A stretch of DNA of 64,000 bases from Nectonema munidae (lineage: Eukaryota; Nematomorpha; Nectonematoida; Nectonematidae). A program made the position numbers and the translations under genes. The notes under the pieces are model-generated. The model was not told where the DNA came from, searched no databases, and saw only the letters and a program-made list of their open reading frames with translations. Positions 11,447-22,650 of the stretch are shown piece by piece (the stretch's first letter is position 1; every line of letters begins with the position of its first letter). The stretch is taken from positions 1 through 64,000 of the forward strand of contig JAUIRK010001029.1 of NCBI GenBank assembly GCA_030549495.1. Direction: 5' to 3'.

Positions 11447-14400
11447 GTAATCCTAGCTTATTTTTTTATATACTTTAATTTGTTCAGGGGTTAAAAGCGA
11501 ACTTAACATAACGTTAACACAACCCACTGTCATTGTCTCTAAATTTCGCAAAACAAAGATAGAGAAGACGATTGAACTTTACTTTGAGTAAAATTTAAGG
11601 TGTACGCTTTCAGGCAATGAAATTCGTGGTTTCCCGTTGTAAAGTTCCAATAAAATGAAAGCGTTTTTTTAAATAAAAATCATAATGGCTCTTTTACGTA
11701 TAATATGATATTAAAAGAATATTGTTGCAGATTAAGAAATCTAAGTTAAGTTCTCAATAAAAACGCAGAAATTGTATTTGACCTTGGTGACAATGAAGCA
11801 TGGAGCCTGTGCGATCCATTTTAGCAAATTATATATTTTTCATATATTTCGCAATCATCTTATAACTTTTGCAAAGTCAAAAGTCGCAAAACTATCAAGT
11901 CCGATGAGTGCAAAAGGAAGATTATGAAGCAATTTTGGGCCTTTTTTTAAAATAGGGCTTTCATTTAAAAAGAAATGTTTTAAATTGAGGGTGCAAATTG
12001 CTTGCCTGTTGCAAGTTCGAAGGAACTATATGCACCTACTGTGCCTTTCTATTTTTAGCTATCTGGACTATTTTTTCGTTATGGCGTATGATTTTCATGG
12101 TAAATGGGAGCGCAAAACGGGTGTGAATGCTCCGATGAAAAGTAACGACAAATTGGATGTGGTAAAGTCTTTCACTTCTACTTCCATTTCTACTCAATCA
12201 TAGCATAAGCTGCGCTATTGGTTTCCATTTTTCGTTATTGACCCATTTTCTCTGAAACAGGAAACTGCGATGCAATACTTTATAAGTAAAGGAGTTCCAA
12301 AAAACCAAATCGTAATGGGTCTTGCCACTTACGGAAGAACATGGACATCTCAATCTGGTGATTTAGGATCGCCTGCTACAGGTGGCGGCACTGGGGGACA
12401 GTACACTAAAGAACCTGGATCTCTTGCTTATTATGAGGTAAGCACTCTTTTCACAATACTTTTCATGCTTGTAGTCAAACATGTATTAGATATGCATCAT
12501 GTATTAGTTCAACTAAAGAAACTAATTTTTTTTTCTCTACACATGGAAAAATTACATATCAAAGAGTAGGTTTGTGAAAAACATTTCTGAAATTGGCCCC
12601 CTCCTTTATAATCCACTTCTTTAAAAATGTGATCAGTTAAATCCAAAAGCTCATGCAAAAGAAACTGAAAATTCAGAAATATACGCTTAACAACCATCTT
12701 TCTAAATATTATGAGAATTACTAATGTATTTGCTGATGTTTGACCAACTTCATTTGCCTTTCTTCACAGTTACACTTGCTTACAAATGTTCCTTGTTACT
12801 TTACACCTAGCAAATAATTTTTTTAATCATCTCATTCACTTCAAATAAAAGTCCAATAATTTATCTACATTGCGAAAGCAACACTCTCTATTCTTCTTGA
12901 AAAAACATTAGTGCTTTTTATGATGTCCATTTCACATTAGATTATGGATAATGCATGGCCAGAAAGGTGGGATGATCTGAGCAAAACTCCATACGCTTCT
13001 CAAGGCAATCAATTTGTGTCTTATGACAACAAAAGAAGTTATGAAATCAAGGTAAAATTCCTAACTAATCTAAAATAATTTTAGATTTCTAACGTATCTT
13101 TCTTGAAACGAAAAGTATAAATAAAAAGTGTAATGATTTTGGACTTGCACAAGTCGAATTTCAGTGCTATTCTGTTAAATAAAGATGAACTTATTAGTAG
13201 ATAACTTGGCATTCGAACGAAAATTTGTACTAAATCGAATTCAAAAAATTTTACTACGGTCATACAGCTGTGGAAAAGGAGAACGAAAACGAAAAGTTAG
13301 TTATGCGTTACAAGCCAAATAAGAAGATATTTTAAAGTTGAGATGGGTAGCAATTAGCTGTCTGTCAAAGAACGAATACATGTAATTGTATGAAGGCTGC
13401 TTAATCTACCATGATTCCGTCAGGCTTTTCATTGCACTAAAAAAAGAGTTTTATCATTTTAAATGTATATACGTACTTAATTACTGTTTTTGATTGAGTT
13501 TGCTTCTAAAATATAAACTATTTTTACATATCAAGTAAGAAAAATACCACACTGTAAATAAGCTAAATTTTGTATTTACCATCTTTTTTTTGAATGCTAA
13601 AGATCGAAAAATTTTTAAAAATATGAAGAAAAACTAACATATGTCATTTTTCTTAACGTTCCTAAGCTTCCACAAAAAGAAAGCCCTTTTCTGGATTGCT
13701 TCTTTCCCTGATAGCAAGGATTTTACTATAAAAAGAAGATTACATCAAGATGAATAATTTTTTTCGTATTCAAGACTTTCTTACAGATTGATAGTAATCT
13801 TTTTGTTTTGTATGTTCATCTGTTCAAAATAATGCAATCATAAAATACAAAAAAAATAAGGGAAAATTCAAATGCAGCTAATGAGTAATGATTTGTAAAC
13901 ATGAAAGATTACTTGAAGTTCTCCTTCTCAATGAATCAGTCATGTTGATGAGATGGAAATGGATGAATTCTAACGAACTTCTTTATCGTTTGGAACCAGG
14001 CCTACTTAATTTTTAAGCTGGTTCCCATTAAATATTGAAGCCTATTAGATTCTGCGGTTAAAACAAACAAATCTAATAGCTGGCCATCATAGAGTTACCA
14101 ATATTAAATGGTCTCTACAGCCAATAGTCGTTAAAAGATCAAAACTATGGTAGTTAAGATCTCATGACAAAGAAATCCCATTAGAATTTCTATTAAAAAG
14201 AAAAAATGTAATAGCAGGCCGATATAGACTCGGAACATTAGTTCAAGCCTAAAGTCAAATATTAGCAAAAAACATTATCCAAAGCTGAGTTCTTAATGTA
14301 AAAAAATAAAATTCACACTTTTAACAATCATAAATGTTTCCATTATAAATGAACGAAAGATTTTTTTCAATCCTCATTCTTTTAAGACATTATTTAGACA

Positions 14401-17400
14401 ATACCATGAACTTAGTAGCCCTTTTTGTAGAAAGACTTTTTAGACAAGGGCATTGTTCTAATTTGATTATTGCATCAGATTATAATATAGCATGAGAATA
14501 TATTATAGGATGGATAGAATTTCGTCTTCTCTACTCTTGCTCATATGTTTCAACATATGCCTTACTCAATAAACAAAGCATGAATGATAGATAACATCAC
14601 CATTGCATTATTCTTTCTTAAAAAAAACGTTACTATAGGAACCAAGAAATTTAGCATTTGACTATCAATAATCCTGTATCATGGGGATACGAAGCGGTGC
14701 ACAATATTTCGTATCCAAGACGTATCAGGGCATTTCGTACTTATTTGTGGTCGTTTCGTACCCAGTTTTGGACGTTTTGTACCCAGATTTTTTTCTAATT
14801 TTTCGGTACGAAATGACCAATTTAGATAGGAAATGACTTGGGTACAAAATACTTTCCTTACGAATGTCCTGAACTCGACCAGAAAGGTCTTTTTTGACTT
14901 TATTTAAATACACTACAAATTTTAGTCAACTCTAGTGGCCCAAAAATCTATTTTCTATATTTAAATTCAAAAGAATGTTTCAAAATACTTTTCTCATACG
15001 ACAAATCTATACCAAGCTATCATTTCTAGCCGGTATACTTTTAATCTTTCATTATCTACCTCCTATTCTCCATGACATAATGTGCTTTAGTTGCAATAAT
15101 TCAAATTATTCTCGCAGGAAACTTGACGACGCAGTGCATTCCTTTTACTCCCCTAACAAATTATAAGGCCCAAAGTGACCTCTTACAGCAACGAATTTTT
15201 AGTTTCTACTAATTTACCTTTTGAAAGTTTATGTTAAATTTTTTTGGACAGCATCATATTTAATGTTTCATTCTCCCGTGTTTTGTCTCTCCCTAATTGT
15301 CATTCTATTCATCAGCATCTCTTCTAAGCTTTGAACACTACTTTTTTTAAATAACTTGATCAAAGCCACCTTCATTTTCAAGACGATTTCTGTCCTCTTT
15401 GAATCATCATTATTTGAAGATCTTAAGGCTTAAACAAATGCTTTTTCTTTTATTTGATATATAAATATATTTTTGTTTTCACTTTGACGTTGATGCACTC
15501 TTCATAAAACTAATATATTTTTTTGAAATTATTTGATTTTCTAAGTTTTTCTCTAGATGAGTTAATTAACCTTTTGAAGTACTTGGATGCATCTCTGATT
15601 TTACTTATTGAATAAGATATCATCTTTTTTAGTCGAGCAACCATGCTTTTAATAACTTGTTTTTTGTGCCAACTTTCATAAACTAAGACTTCCTAAATTT
15701 CAACCGTCCAATTAAAAATCTAAGTCACAGTGATATATGGTTGATAATTTTGGGGAATTTCAAAATATATAACTAAAATTATTTTAACAGTTTACTAATA
15801 AGTTAGGTGTTCGGCTCAGTAGATAAGGATGTATATATCAAAAAAGGATTGTCAAATTGAACATGTATTCAACATAATGACGAAAAAAGTTCAACTTCTT
15901 CTTAATTTATTTTAAAGTAGAAATTTAAGATGAGGAATTTTTCAGGCTGATTATGTTTGTCAAAACAACTTGGCTGGAATCATGCTGTGGGATATGTCTC
16001 AAGATTCAAAAGACCGATCAAGCGCTATTTGGCCCCATGTTGGAGAATACATGGACAGAGGATGTTCGGGAGGAGGAGGAAGTACGACCAGAAATCCAGG
16101 CACCACCACCATCTCAACAACGACCAGAGCAACAGCGAGGCCTAATACACCAACAACTCCAGTGACTCCTTCAGGTTCTCTTTTGAATAGACTCTGTGCT
16201 AGTGCATCCCACTTGCCAAATAATAACACGTATAAAGGCTACGCAATCTCAATGAGGACATTTCGTATTAAATTAATTGCACTAGCACTGCTACTAAGTA
16301 GTATTACTTCATTCCTTGGTTTTGGGTGAATGCATTTCAAACTCAAAATTAAAAACAAAATAAATCTCAGTACATAAACAAGATTGGAGAATTCTCAGGG
16401 TTCAATTAGGAGCATAAAGATTTTTTAGTTAATTTTTCTTTCAAAAATGAAATATTGGGTTTCACATCAGATGTTAGGCATAAGCCATATTTTATGATCA
16501 TGCGACTGCAACAAAATATTAGTAAGTCCTTTATCTTCTTTCTCAATACAAATACGCCTGTTTTACATGCATCACATACACTCTAAAAAGGCATTCGTAG
16601 CGAGACTTTTTTTACTTTTCCATATTTTTGACTATTTTTCCAATTTCACTTCCAAAGTAACATTATTTTATCCTTTTATAAAATCAAGTATAGCACTGAG
16701 AAAATTTTATTTAGTGTCAGATCAATAAGGCTACGTCTAAAAGGATTTATATATGTGGCATTCATTGCGATAAAAACGGTTTAGAACGCATGTACTAGAA
16801 CATGAAGGTTGGTCGTCATTCCTACTACTGCTCAAGATAGCACAAATACATAATGAAATAATTAGCGCCTTTCGCTTCACCAAAAACTTTATATCCTATA
16901 CACGTATACTTTTTAGGAGGATCGTGTGACACTAACCCTTATGGATTTTTTTGTTTTCCTGGTGACTGCACGTAAGTTTCTTCTTTCACAACATCAACAG
17001 TCCACCTACTGCTATAAATATTATCCAAAAGCTATATTCTAAGGAGCATTTGATTGTACGTTTGGGATATGAGTGAGATCAGAGCCCGCGCTAAGCAAAA
17101 ATTTAAGGCGGGCGCATGCTCCAAGGCTTCATTTTTAATACACAACAGTGGTCTGGCAAGACCACCGGGAAGAGGAAAACCCTAATGCTTGCCAATCTAC
17201 CATATACATAAATGTATGATTTTGGGATATCATAATTTACAATCCTTAAATTGTTCCAATGAAATGAAATTTGGAATTCCTCTAGAGATTTTTTATAATA
17301 AACTTATAGAATAAATAATTTATTTTTTCTAAATTAAACTTCAACTTTATTACTTTCTAAAGCATTAACTCGAGGATTCCGTAAAGGTTAACAAAATTTC

Positions 17401-20400
17401 TTCAAATCGGAAATTTTTTTCTTCTATAAGCAGCACTAACGCTTCGTTTCTTTTCGCTGACATTGTTTTCCTTTGAGAAGTTAAGACTCTTTTTAAGGTA
17501 AAAAACTCTTTCCTAAGATGAAGTGCTAATGCCAAGAGTATATGAGACTGAGAAACTTAATGCGAAGAGAGACTATAAAACTCTTTGAATCAAACATTTT
17601 AATCCTCCTTTGCGTTCTTTTTTCCTTGTTGTTTTGGTTTGATTGTTTTCATCTTTTGTGGGTAACATAGATGACACACTATAGCGGCTTTGAGTAGACT
17701 TGTGCCTATAATATTCAAATAATTTTTTATATCGAATTATTTTTATGATCATTTATACATTCTCTTCATTGTAATGCATTCATTCTTTGTTTTTGCTGCG
17801 GTGAACTATTGAATATTGGATGCATAAATTTCTTCTTCTTCAACATTTTTTTCATCTGTTTTTCTCTTTTCATATTTTCAAACATAGACTCAACAGTATT
17901 AGTAGGATTTTTGAATTAAAATGATGTTCTTGCATACACTGACGGCTTTCTTATCACATCGGAAAACAGAAACCATAAATCATGTTATCATATCATTCAA
18001 CGTAAAATTACTGGATTTTTATCAGAGGAGTGACAAATAAAAAGGGTGACATAACAAAAGAGTGACAAAAATGCGGAAATTCATAGGAGAGACAAGTCAA
18101 AGGAGTTACATGACAAAAGAGTGACCAAATACCTGAAAATTTAAATCGTGAACTTCAACAATTACTCTAACACTAACAAACTGAAGGACTAACTTTAATA
18201 TCTTACCAAACATAAAAACAACATATTTGATAACCAGAATAACCATGATTCTCGAAATAATATGAGAAGGCAAATTAGCGACAAATAAATAAAATTATGA
18301 ACACAAAAATGCCTAAAATTACTCAAACCATTCAACGCGGTCATAAACATTTCCTAAACACAAATCAATGCATCAGAACAAACATTGCTCATTGCCAACT
18401 TTAATTTATATATCGTACAAAGATTTCAGTGTACAAACAGTTATCTTTGGTGCTGGTGGAAACGTCCGAAACAAAATGGCGTAAAACCAAAAGGACTGGG
18501 ATTGTCATTCATAAAACAGGATTTAGGTGTTCGGTTTAAGGTTAGTGCCAGGTTTATTTTATCTTAAAATTTAGAGATCTTAGTTTCTGCCATTTGGTTT
18601 TCAGATCTTTTAACCAAGAACCGGTATCTCTATGTTGAAAGGCACAAAACTGTTCTTTTTGAAAGTGTTAAAATATTTATACTATAGTACGCTAGTCAAC
18701 ACGTTTTGGGAGGGGCCTGGAAGAAGCGGGGGAGGGGGGGGGGGGGCTCCTTCCCCTAAAATATATAAGTAGCAAGGGCTCTAAGCCAGATGCTTTGCTT
18801 TTTGTTTAGAAAGTTTCTGACTGAGTCTGTTAAGTGATATGGAATTTTTTTCAGATTCAACTTAATTCGTGATTTGGGTCAGTGCTCTGCAACCTTTTAT
18901 TATTTGAGATAAACGAAGCTTCTTTTGTTTTTTTATGCTTTTAGTTTGTCTTGGCCTATCCCTTTTGACTAATAAAAAAGATGACAATTTTTTTGCACCC
19001 ACGTCTGTTGTGCAAAATTAAAGTAGAATTCTAGCAGCCGTGGAAAAAATGTGCCTTTGACTCTTCAAAAATTGATTGACACACCCCTTTGTGAACACTA
19101 AATGAGATGGTCCGTAAATTAATTTTGTAATTTTAGTTCGTTGCTTAGAAGAATAACAAAGTTTATTTTCTTCCAAGGGGGATCAGCGTAAAATAAATAT
19201 AAAGATAAGAAACTTCAATTGAACTTTTCGATTTGCCAAAAAGAGCTAAATCAAAAGAAGATTTTATCAATCGAGACGTTGAGCATTCGAAAAAAGTGAA
19301 TTACAAAAGACAAGTAGAAAGAATTAGAGGCAATGATAAAGACTAAAGAAAAGACAATGAAATAGGGAAGGACTTAACATTAGAGAGTTCATGACTGCAA
19401 TAAGGGAATTCATGCACTGCAAGCAGAATCCTCTTAATAAAGATAGATACTCGCGATTTAAAGTGAACATATAAGAGATATTAAAGAAGCGCACGACTCA
19501 GTAATGGATTAGACTGAACATACAAAATGCAAAAATATGTGAGAGTAGGGAAAATGGAGAATTTTACAAGTGCTAGATGTTATGTATCTGAAGGTAATAA
19601 TGTTATAATCAAAAGACAAAGGGTTGATATTCATTCAAGACGAATGAAGTTGTGGTTGAGACCAATGTTGCATATAAAGCCGATTTAAAGGAGAGTTAAA
19701 ACCTTGTAGAAAAACTGAGTTGTTAAAATTTGGTTTCGCTTACATTTATAAGTAGGGGCGGAGTTTGCCATCAGAAAAATTGAAAAGAAAACGTTTTAGT
19801 TCGTTGTATAGTTTATGAATTAGGAAGATGCTGCTGCTTTGCGTTAAAGTTTTTTCTAGTTGTCGATATCGCATCCAAGGGAAGAATAATCTTCCATAAC
19901 AAAACAAAACATTCACTTATTAGCGAAAAGTAGGCAAAGACTAAAAAATCGCATCTATAAAAAAATTGGGAGAAACTCGGGTATGTGACAGAATCAAAGT
20001 TATTCAAACATTCAATCTTTCCAAAAATGGGCTAACCGTTTTTTAAATGTTGTCAAATAAGAAGAATTTACAAGAAAGTCAGGCAATGAATTCCAATCAT
20101 TAATCATTCTGTGAGAGAAAAACTTTTTCTGGTAAGGCTTTTTACAATGCAATTTCTTAAATTTAAGGGAAAGGAATCGTTGTGTTCTTTCAGAGAATTT
20201 AGGTCATATTTCAGAGTTGAGATGCATATTTTATTAAAAATGTTAAAATTAGGAAATTGCATTCTCCATCTATTAAACCATGCAAATATTTGTATTAAAT
20301 GTTGCAACCTTTCTCATTCGAAGCATTATACATTTTGATATCACCTGTGCACACTTTAACTTTAGATTTGATATTGTCTAAGAAATCATTTATTGAACAA

Positions 20401-21048
20401 GTTGAAGAGAAGTGGACCCAGGACCGATCCCTGTAGAACTCCACTTAGCCCAGTTTTCTCACTTGAGTGGCAACCATTCATAACTAAGACCTATTTTCTG
20501 TTCAAAAAATTCTTAATCCATTCAACTTCAATACAAGAACTTATTTTGCTAATGAAATATTTGTGTGGTATAGAATCAAAGGCTTTATGAAAAACAAGAT
20601 ATATTACATCGATGACGTCACTGTATTCTAGTAAATGAACTACATCATTTGGAAATTCAAAATAGCTGCTGGACAGGTGGTAGGGATAGTCACGATGGCG
20701 AATTTAAGTTTATATAGAAAATATATTAAGTAAAATAAATTTATAAAGAGTAAAAGAAAAAAATCTTTTAAAATTAACACTCTAAATATCATATTTTTCA
20801 TTTTTTCGTGAACATTTAATGGAGGAGAGCGCTTCGAATGTTCATATCCATTGGTTATCTGGGTATTTAAATATAAAAACTATTTCTTAATGTTATCTCT
20901 AACTAATGCTTATATATTACACATTCTCTTTTTTGCTTTCAGAAAGTATATCCAATGTGATGGGCAAATGAAATACGAAATGCCCTGTCCCGCTAAACTT
21001 TTTTTCAATCCTTTGATCAGCACTTGCGATTGGAATTGTGGATGCTAG
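11349..21048 (+). CDS. GH18 chitinase with C-terminal chitin-binding domain (5' partial, 7 exons)
   Basis: Secreted-type chitinase (endo-beta-1,4-N-acetylglucosaminidase) acting on chitin of cuticle or gut lining. Exons: 11349-11446, 12059-12161, 12261-12437, 12941-13051, 15946-16174, 16917-16971, 20943-21048. All junctions are GT..AG and all phases fit, giving 292 residues plus TAG. In order: the TAAVPASSW and GYDLATLK strand, YLDYFFVMAYDFHG (the family MxYDxHG motif), QIVMGLATYGRTW, MDNAWPERWDD, NLAGIMLWDMS, a Thr/Pro/Gly-rich linker (about 35 residues) and a Cys-rich CBM14-like domain. The N-terminal half with the catalytic DxxDxDWE was not found. Introns, notably the last (4 kb), hold mobile DNA. 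The catalytic status of the whole enzyme cannot be judged here. Confidence 0.9.
12059..12161 (+). CDS. Chitinase exon b (MAYDFHG motif)
   Basis: The acceptor is CTATTTTTAG and the donor GTAAAG. Encodes YLDYFFVMAYDFHGKWERK then TGVNAPM. MAYDFHG is the conserved MxYDxHG substrate-binding motif of GH18. Ends in phase 0. Confidence 0.92.
12261..12437 (+). CDS. Chitinase exon c
   Basis: The acceptor is TCTGAAACAG and the donor GTAAGC. 59 codons encode MQYFISKGVPKNQIVMGLAT then YGRTW, the G(L/I)xxYGR(T/S)(F/W) motif of GH18, and a Gly-rich loop ending SLAYYE. Confidence 0.92.
12941..13051 (+). CDS. Chitinase exon d
   Basis: The acceptor is TTCACATTAG and the donor GTAAAA. 37 codons: IMDNAWPERWDDLSKTPYAS then QFVSYDNKRSYEIK. 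Typical GH18 W-D...PYA...Q-V-Y-D order before the last barrel strand. Confidence 0.9.
13052..15945 (+). other. Chitinase intron with one foldback MITE
   Basis: 2.9-kb intron between exons d and e. Apart from the MITE at about 14690-14876, I recognise nothing in it. Confidence 0.6.
14690..14876. mobile_element. Foldback MITE, TTTCGTACC-word family, copy 2
   Basis: It carries CATTTCGTAC, GTCGTTTCGTACCC and GGACGTTTTGTACCC on the left, the inverted GGTACGAAATGACC and GGGTACAAAATAC on the right, and the family end GTCCTGAACTC near 14866-14876. The target duplication is not clear. Boundaries are approximate. Confidence 0.7.
15946..16174 (+). CDS. Chitinase exon e (last barrel strand and Thr/Pro linker)
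   Basis: The acceptor is GAATTTTTCAG. Encodes ADYVCQNNLAGIMLWDMSQD, where the conserved G(V/I)MxW tryptophan lines the GH18 active site, and then a Gly/Thr/Pro-rich linker such as TTTISTTTRATARP, probably O-glycosylated. The donor G|GTTCTC is weak but gives the only phase that joins the next exon; the frame would otherwise run on into an unrelated hydrophobic tail. Confidence 0.85.
16917..16971 (+). CDS. Chitinase exon f (first half of the chitin-binding domain)
   Basis: A short 55-nt exon with acceptor CTTTTTAG and donor GTAAGT. Encodes GSCDTNPYGFFCFPGDC, the first cysteines of a CBM14/peritrophin-A-like domain. It joins exons e and g in phase. Confidence 0.82.
16972..20029 (+). other. Chitinase intron, left part
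   Basis: Mostly unrecognised AT-rich sequence. It includes the GAGTGACAAA array (18022-18130) and a poly-G run at about 18733-18746. Confidence 0.5.
18022..18130. repeat. AGAGTGACAAA-word array
   Basis: Five or so spaced copies of AGAGTGACAAA-like words. It looks like one arm of the word-array foldback elements seen elsewhere in this window, but no inverted partner was found. Confidence 0.4.
20030..20660 (-). pseudogene. CR1-like LINE reverse-transcriptase fragment
   Basis: The minus-strand translation shows FHKAFDSIPHKYFISKI, then LQGSVLGPLLFNLF (the RT motif xPQGSxLxPLLF), then WFNRWRMQFP, and the LINE tail FFSHRMINDWNSLPDF with FKKRL. Frames are broken several times and the YADD segment is lost. 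It lies in the last chitinase intron, opposite to that gene. Related 3' sequence at 19855-19905 is shared with 7606-7652. Confidence 0.8.
20943..21048 (+). CDS. Chitinase exon g (second half of the chitin-binding domain, stop)
   Basis: The acceptor is TTTGCTTTCAG. Encodes KYIQCDGQMKYEMPCPAKLF then FNPLISTCDWNCGC and TAG, the C-terminal half of a CBM14-like domain with the usual C-D-G...MPC...FNP...CDW order. With exon f there are eight cysteines rather than the usual six; the extra pair is at the end. Confidence 0.9.
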
Positions 21049-21195
21049 CCCAAGAAGAATAAGCCAACCCGTGTTTAACTTTACGTATAAACACTCGTTG
21101 ATTGTTATTAAACTTTATCATTGATTAATAATTAAGTATTAGAAGTTTTTTCAATGTATTTGTTATCATGATTTTACGTTTCTATTTTGCTTCCT

Positions 21196-21201
21196 AATAA
21201 A
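21196..21201 (+). terminator. Chitinase polyadenylation signal AATAAA
   Basis: AATAAA about 150 bp after the chitinase stop codon, within AT-rich 3' sequence. Confidence 0.65.
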
Positions 21202-21352
21202 CTAATTTATGCGGTCTTATTGTGAATTTTTTATATCAACGATATTTGTGATTCATGTATATGATAATTCTCATATGTTAATACATTTCGATAGAGATAG
21301 TCGCTTAAATGTGAACTCATATGAAGAGAAATAAGTTTTTAAATATATCTGG

Positions 21353-21523
21353 GGCAGTTGTCCGGGCGGCAATTATCCTAGGGAACAATTGTTCGATTAC
21401 TCAATTCTACCTCTGCACAATTTGGCTTCAAGGCATCAATAAATTTAGAAACCCAATTGTGCAGAGGGCGAATGAAACCGAATTGTCCAGAGGCTGAAAT
21501 GTCTTGAGGCCGAATTGACCTGT
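21353..21523. mobile_element. Foldback element, CAATTGTCC-word family
   Basis: Words such as GCAGTTGTCC, CCTCTGCACAATTTGG, and inverted CCAATTGTGCAGAGG and CGAATTGTCCAGAGG pair across a short loop. It lies about 300 bp after the chitinase stop. No clear target duplication; ends approximate. Confidence 0.55.
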
Positions 21524-22650
21524 TTACATATTGTTCAGTTAGTTAGCTACTTCGTAAGTTATAAGATTGTTTAGATGTAGCTAATTCATTAGTTTTTAAA
21601 CATCAAATGGTGTAACTGGGGCGAATTGTAAAAGTAATTCGTTCTAGTGTGTATGATTGATCTAGGAGGAGTTGATATGAGGTGAGTTGTATTTAATTTA
21701 TTCTTGCTATGAAAAAGTAAGTAGTTTATAAGTCCTGCATTTTATAAGTCTATCTTTTTTATTAAATAAAAGACCTATGAATCAATTAATCTTACTACGT
21801 GATTGACCAACTAACTGCCAATAAGTAAGCAACTAACGAACTAAAAATAATGGGAAAAATTTTTATTGAGATGATAGATGAATTTTTACAAGTTTTAATA
21901 TTATACAAAAAATTATTTCTAATTTTAATTTCATAAAAAAAACTTAAAAAAATTAAAAGTTTATTTTTGTATAAAAATGTAAATTTATGAAAAGAATTTT
22001 TTGGAAATAAGTTTTCATTGAAAGAAATAATAAAATTGTTTGTAGAATGCAGAACTAAAATTTGTTTCTCCAAGAGGAAGGTATTGTAGTGTTGCAGCAC
22101 GATGACAATTATAACTTTTATTTTTGAAATATAAATTTAATAAAGATATAAAATATAAAAATTTTAATAGTTGTCTCCGTAGAAACGTTTTTTTTATCAA
22201 CGAAATCTTATCTTAGTTTTCGAACAAATTTTGTGTTCCAGTTTTTATTAGTGTATATAGATTTATTCACTCAACTCGGATATTATATTCAAATGTAAAC
22301 ACTGTCAATTGAGCCTAAAGAATAAACGAAGTGTAATGTTCGTATCCAGGTTATTAATCTAACATTTTACTTTCAGACACACACTCTGGTGGGAATTATT
22401 TCATTTCAATGGTGAAGAATAAACTTCAATTGAAAAAATTAAGTTGCAAAAAGTGTATTTTTTAAGTTATGCCATTTTAGAGGAAAAAATCACAGAAAAA
22501 TTCTGATGGCAAATAAGATATAAAAAAACAAGATTTGAGCTATTTGGCGTTAAAAAGGCAATATGGTAAACCCTATACATGGGCTATGTCAATAAAGAGA
22601 GAATAATTAATAATGTTTCACACTTGATTTTTTGTATCCGTGTGTGGACT
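21524..22650. other. Intergenic, nothing recognised
   Basis: Very AT-rich. Reading frames here on the minus strand (21795-22200) are Lys/Phe/Ile-rich and look like chance. Confidence 0.45.

Noticed and set aside
16175-16329. Hydrophobic C-terminal tail of the chitinase exon-e frame, like a membrane anchor
   Set aside because: The weak donor at 16174 joins the chitin-binding exon in phase, so the tail is more likely intron.
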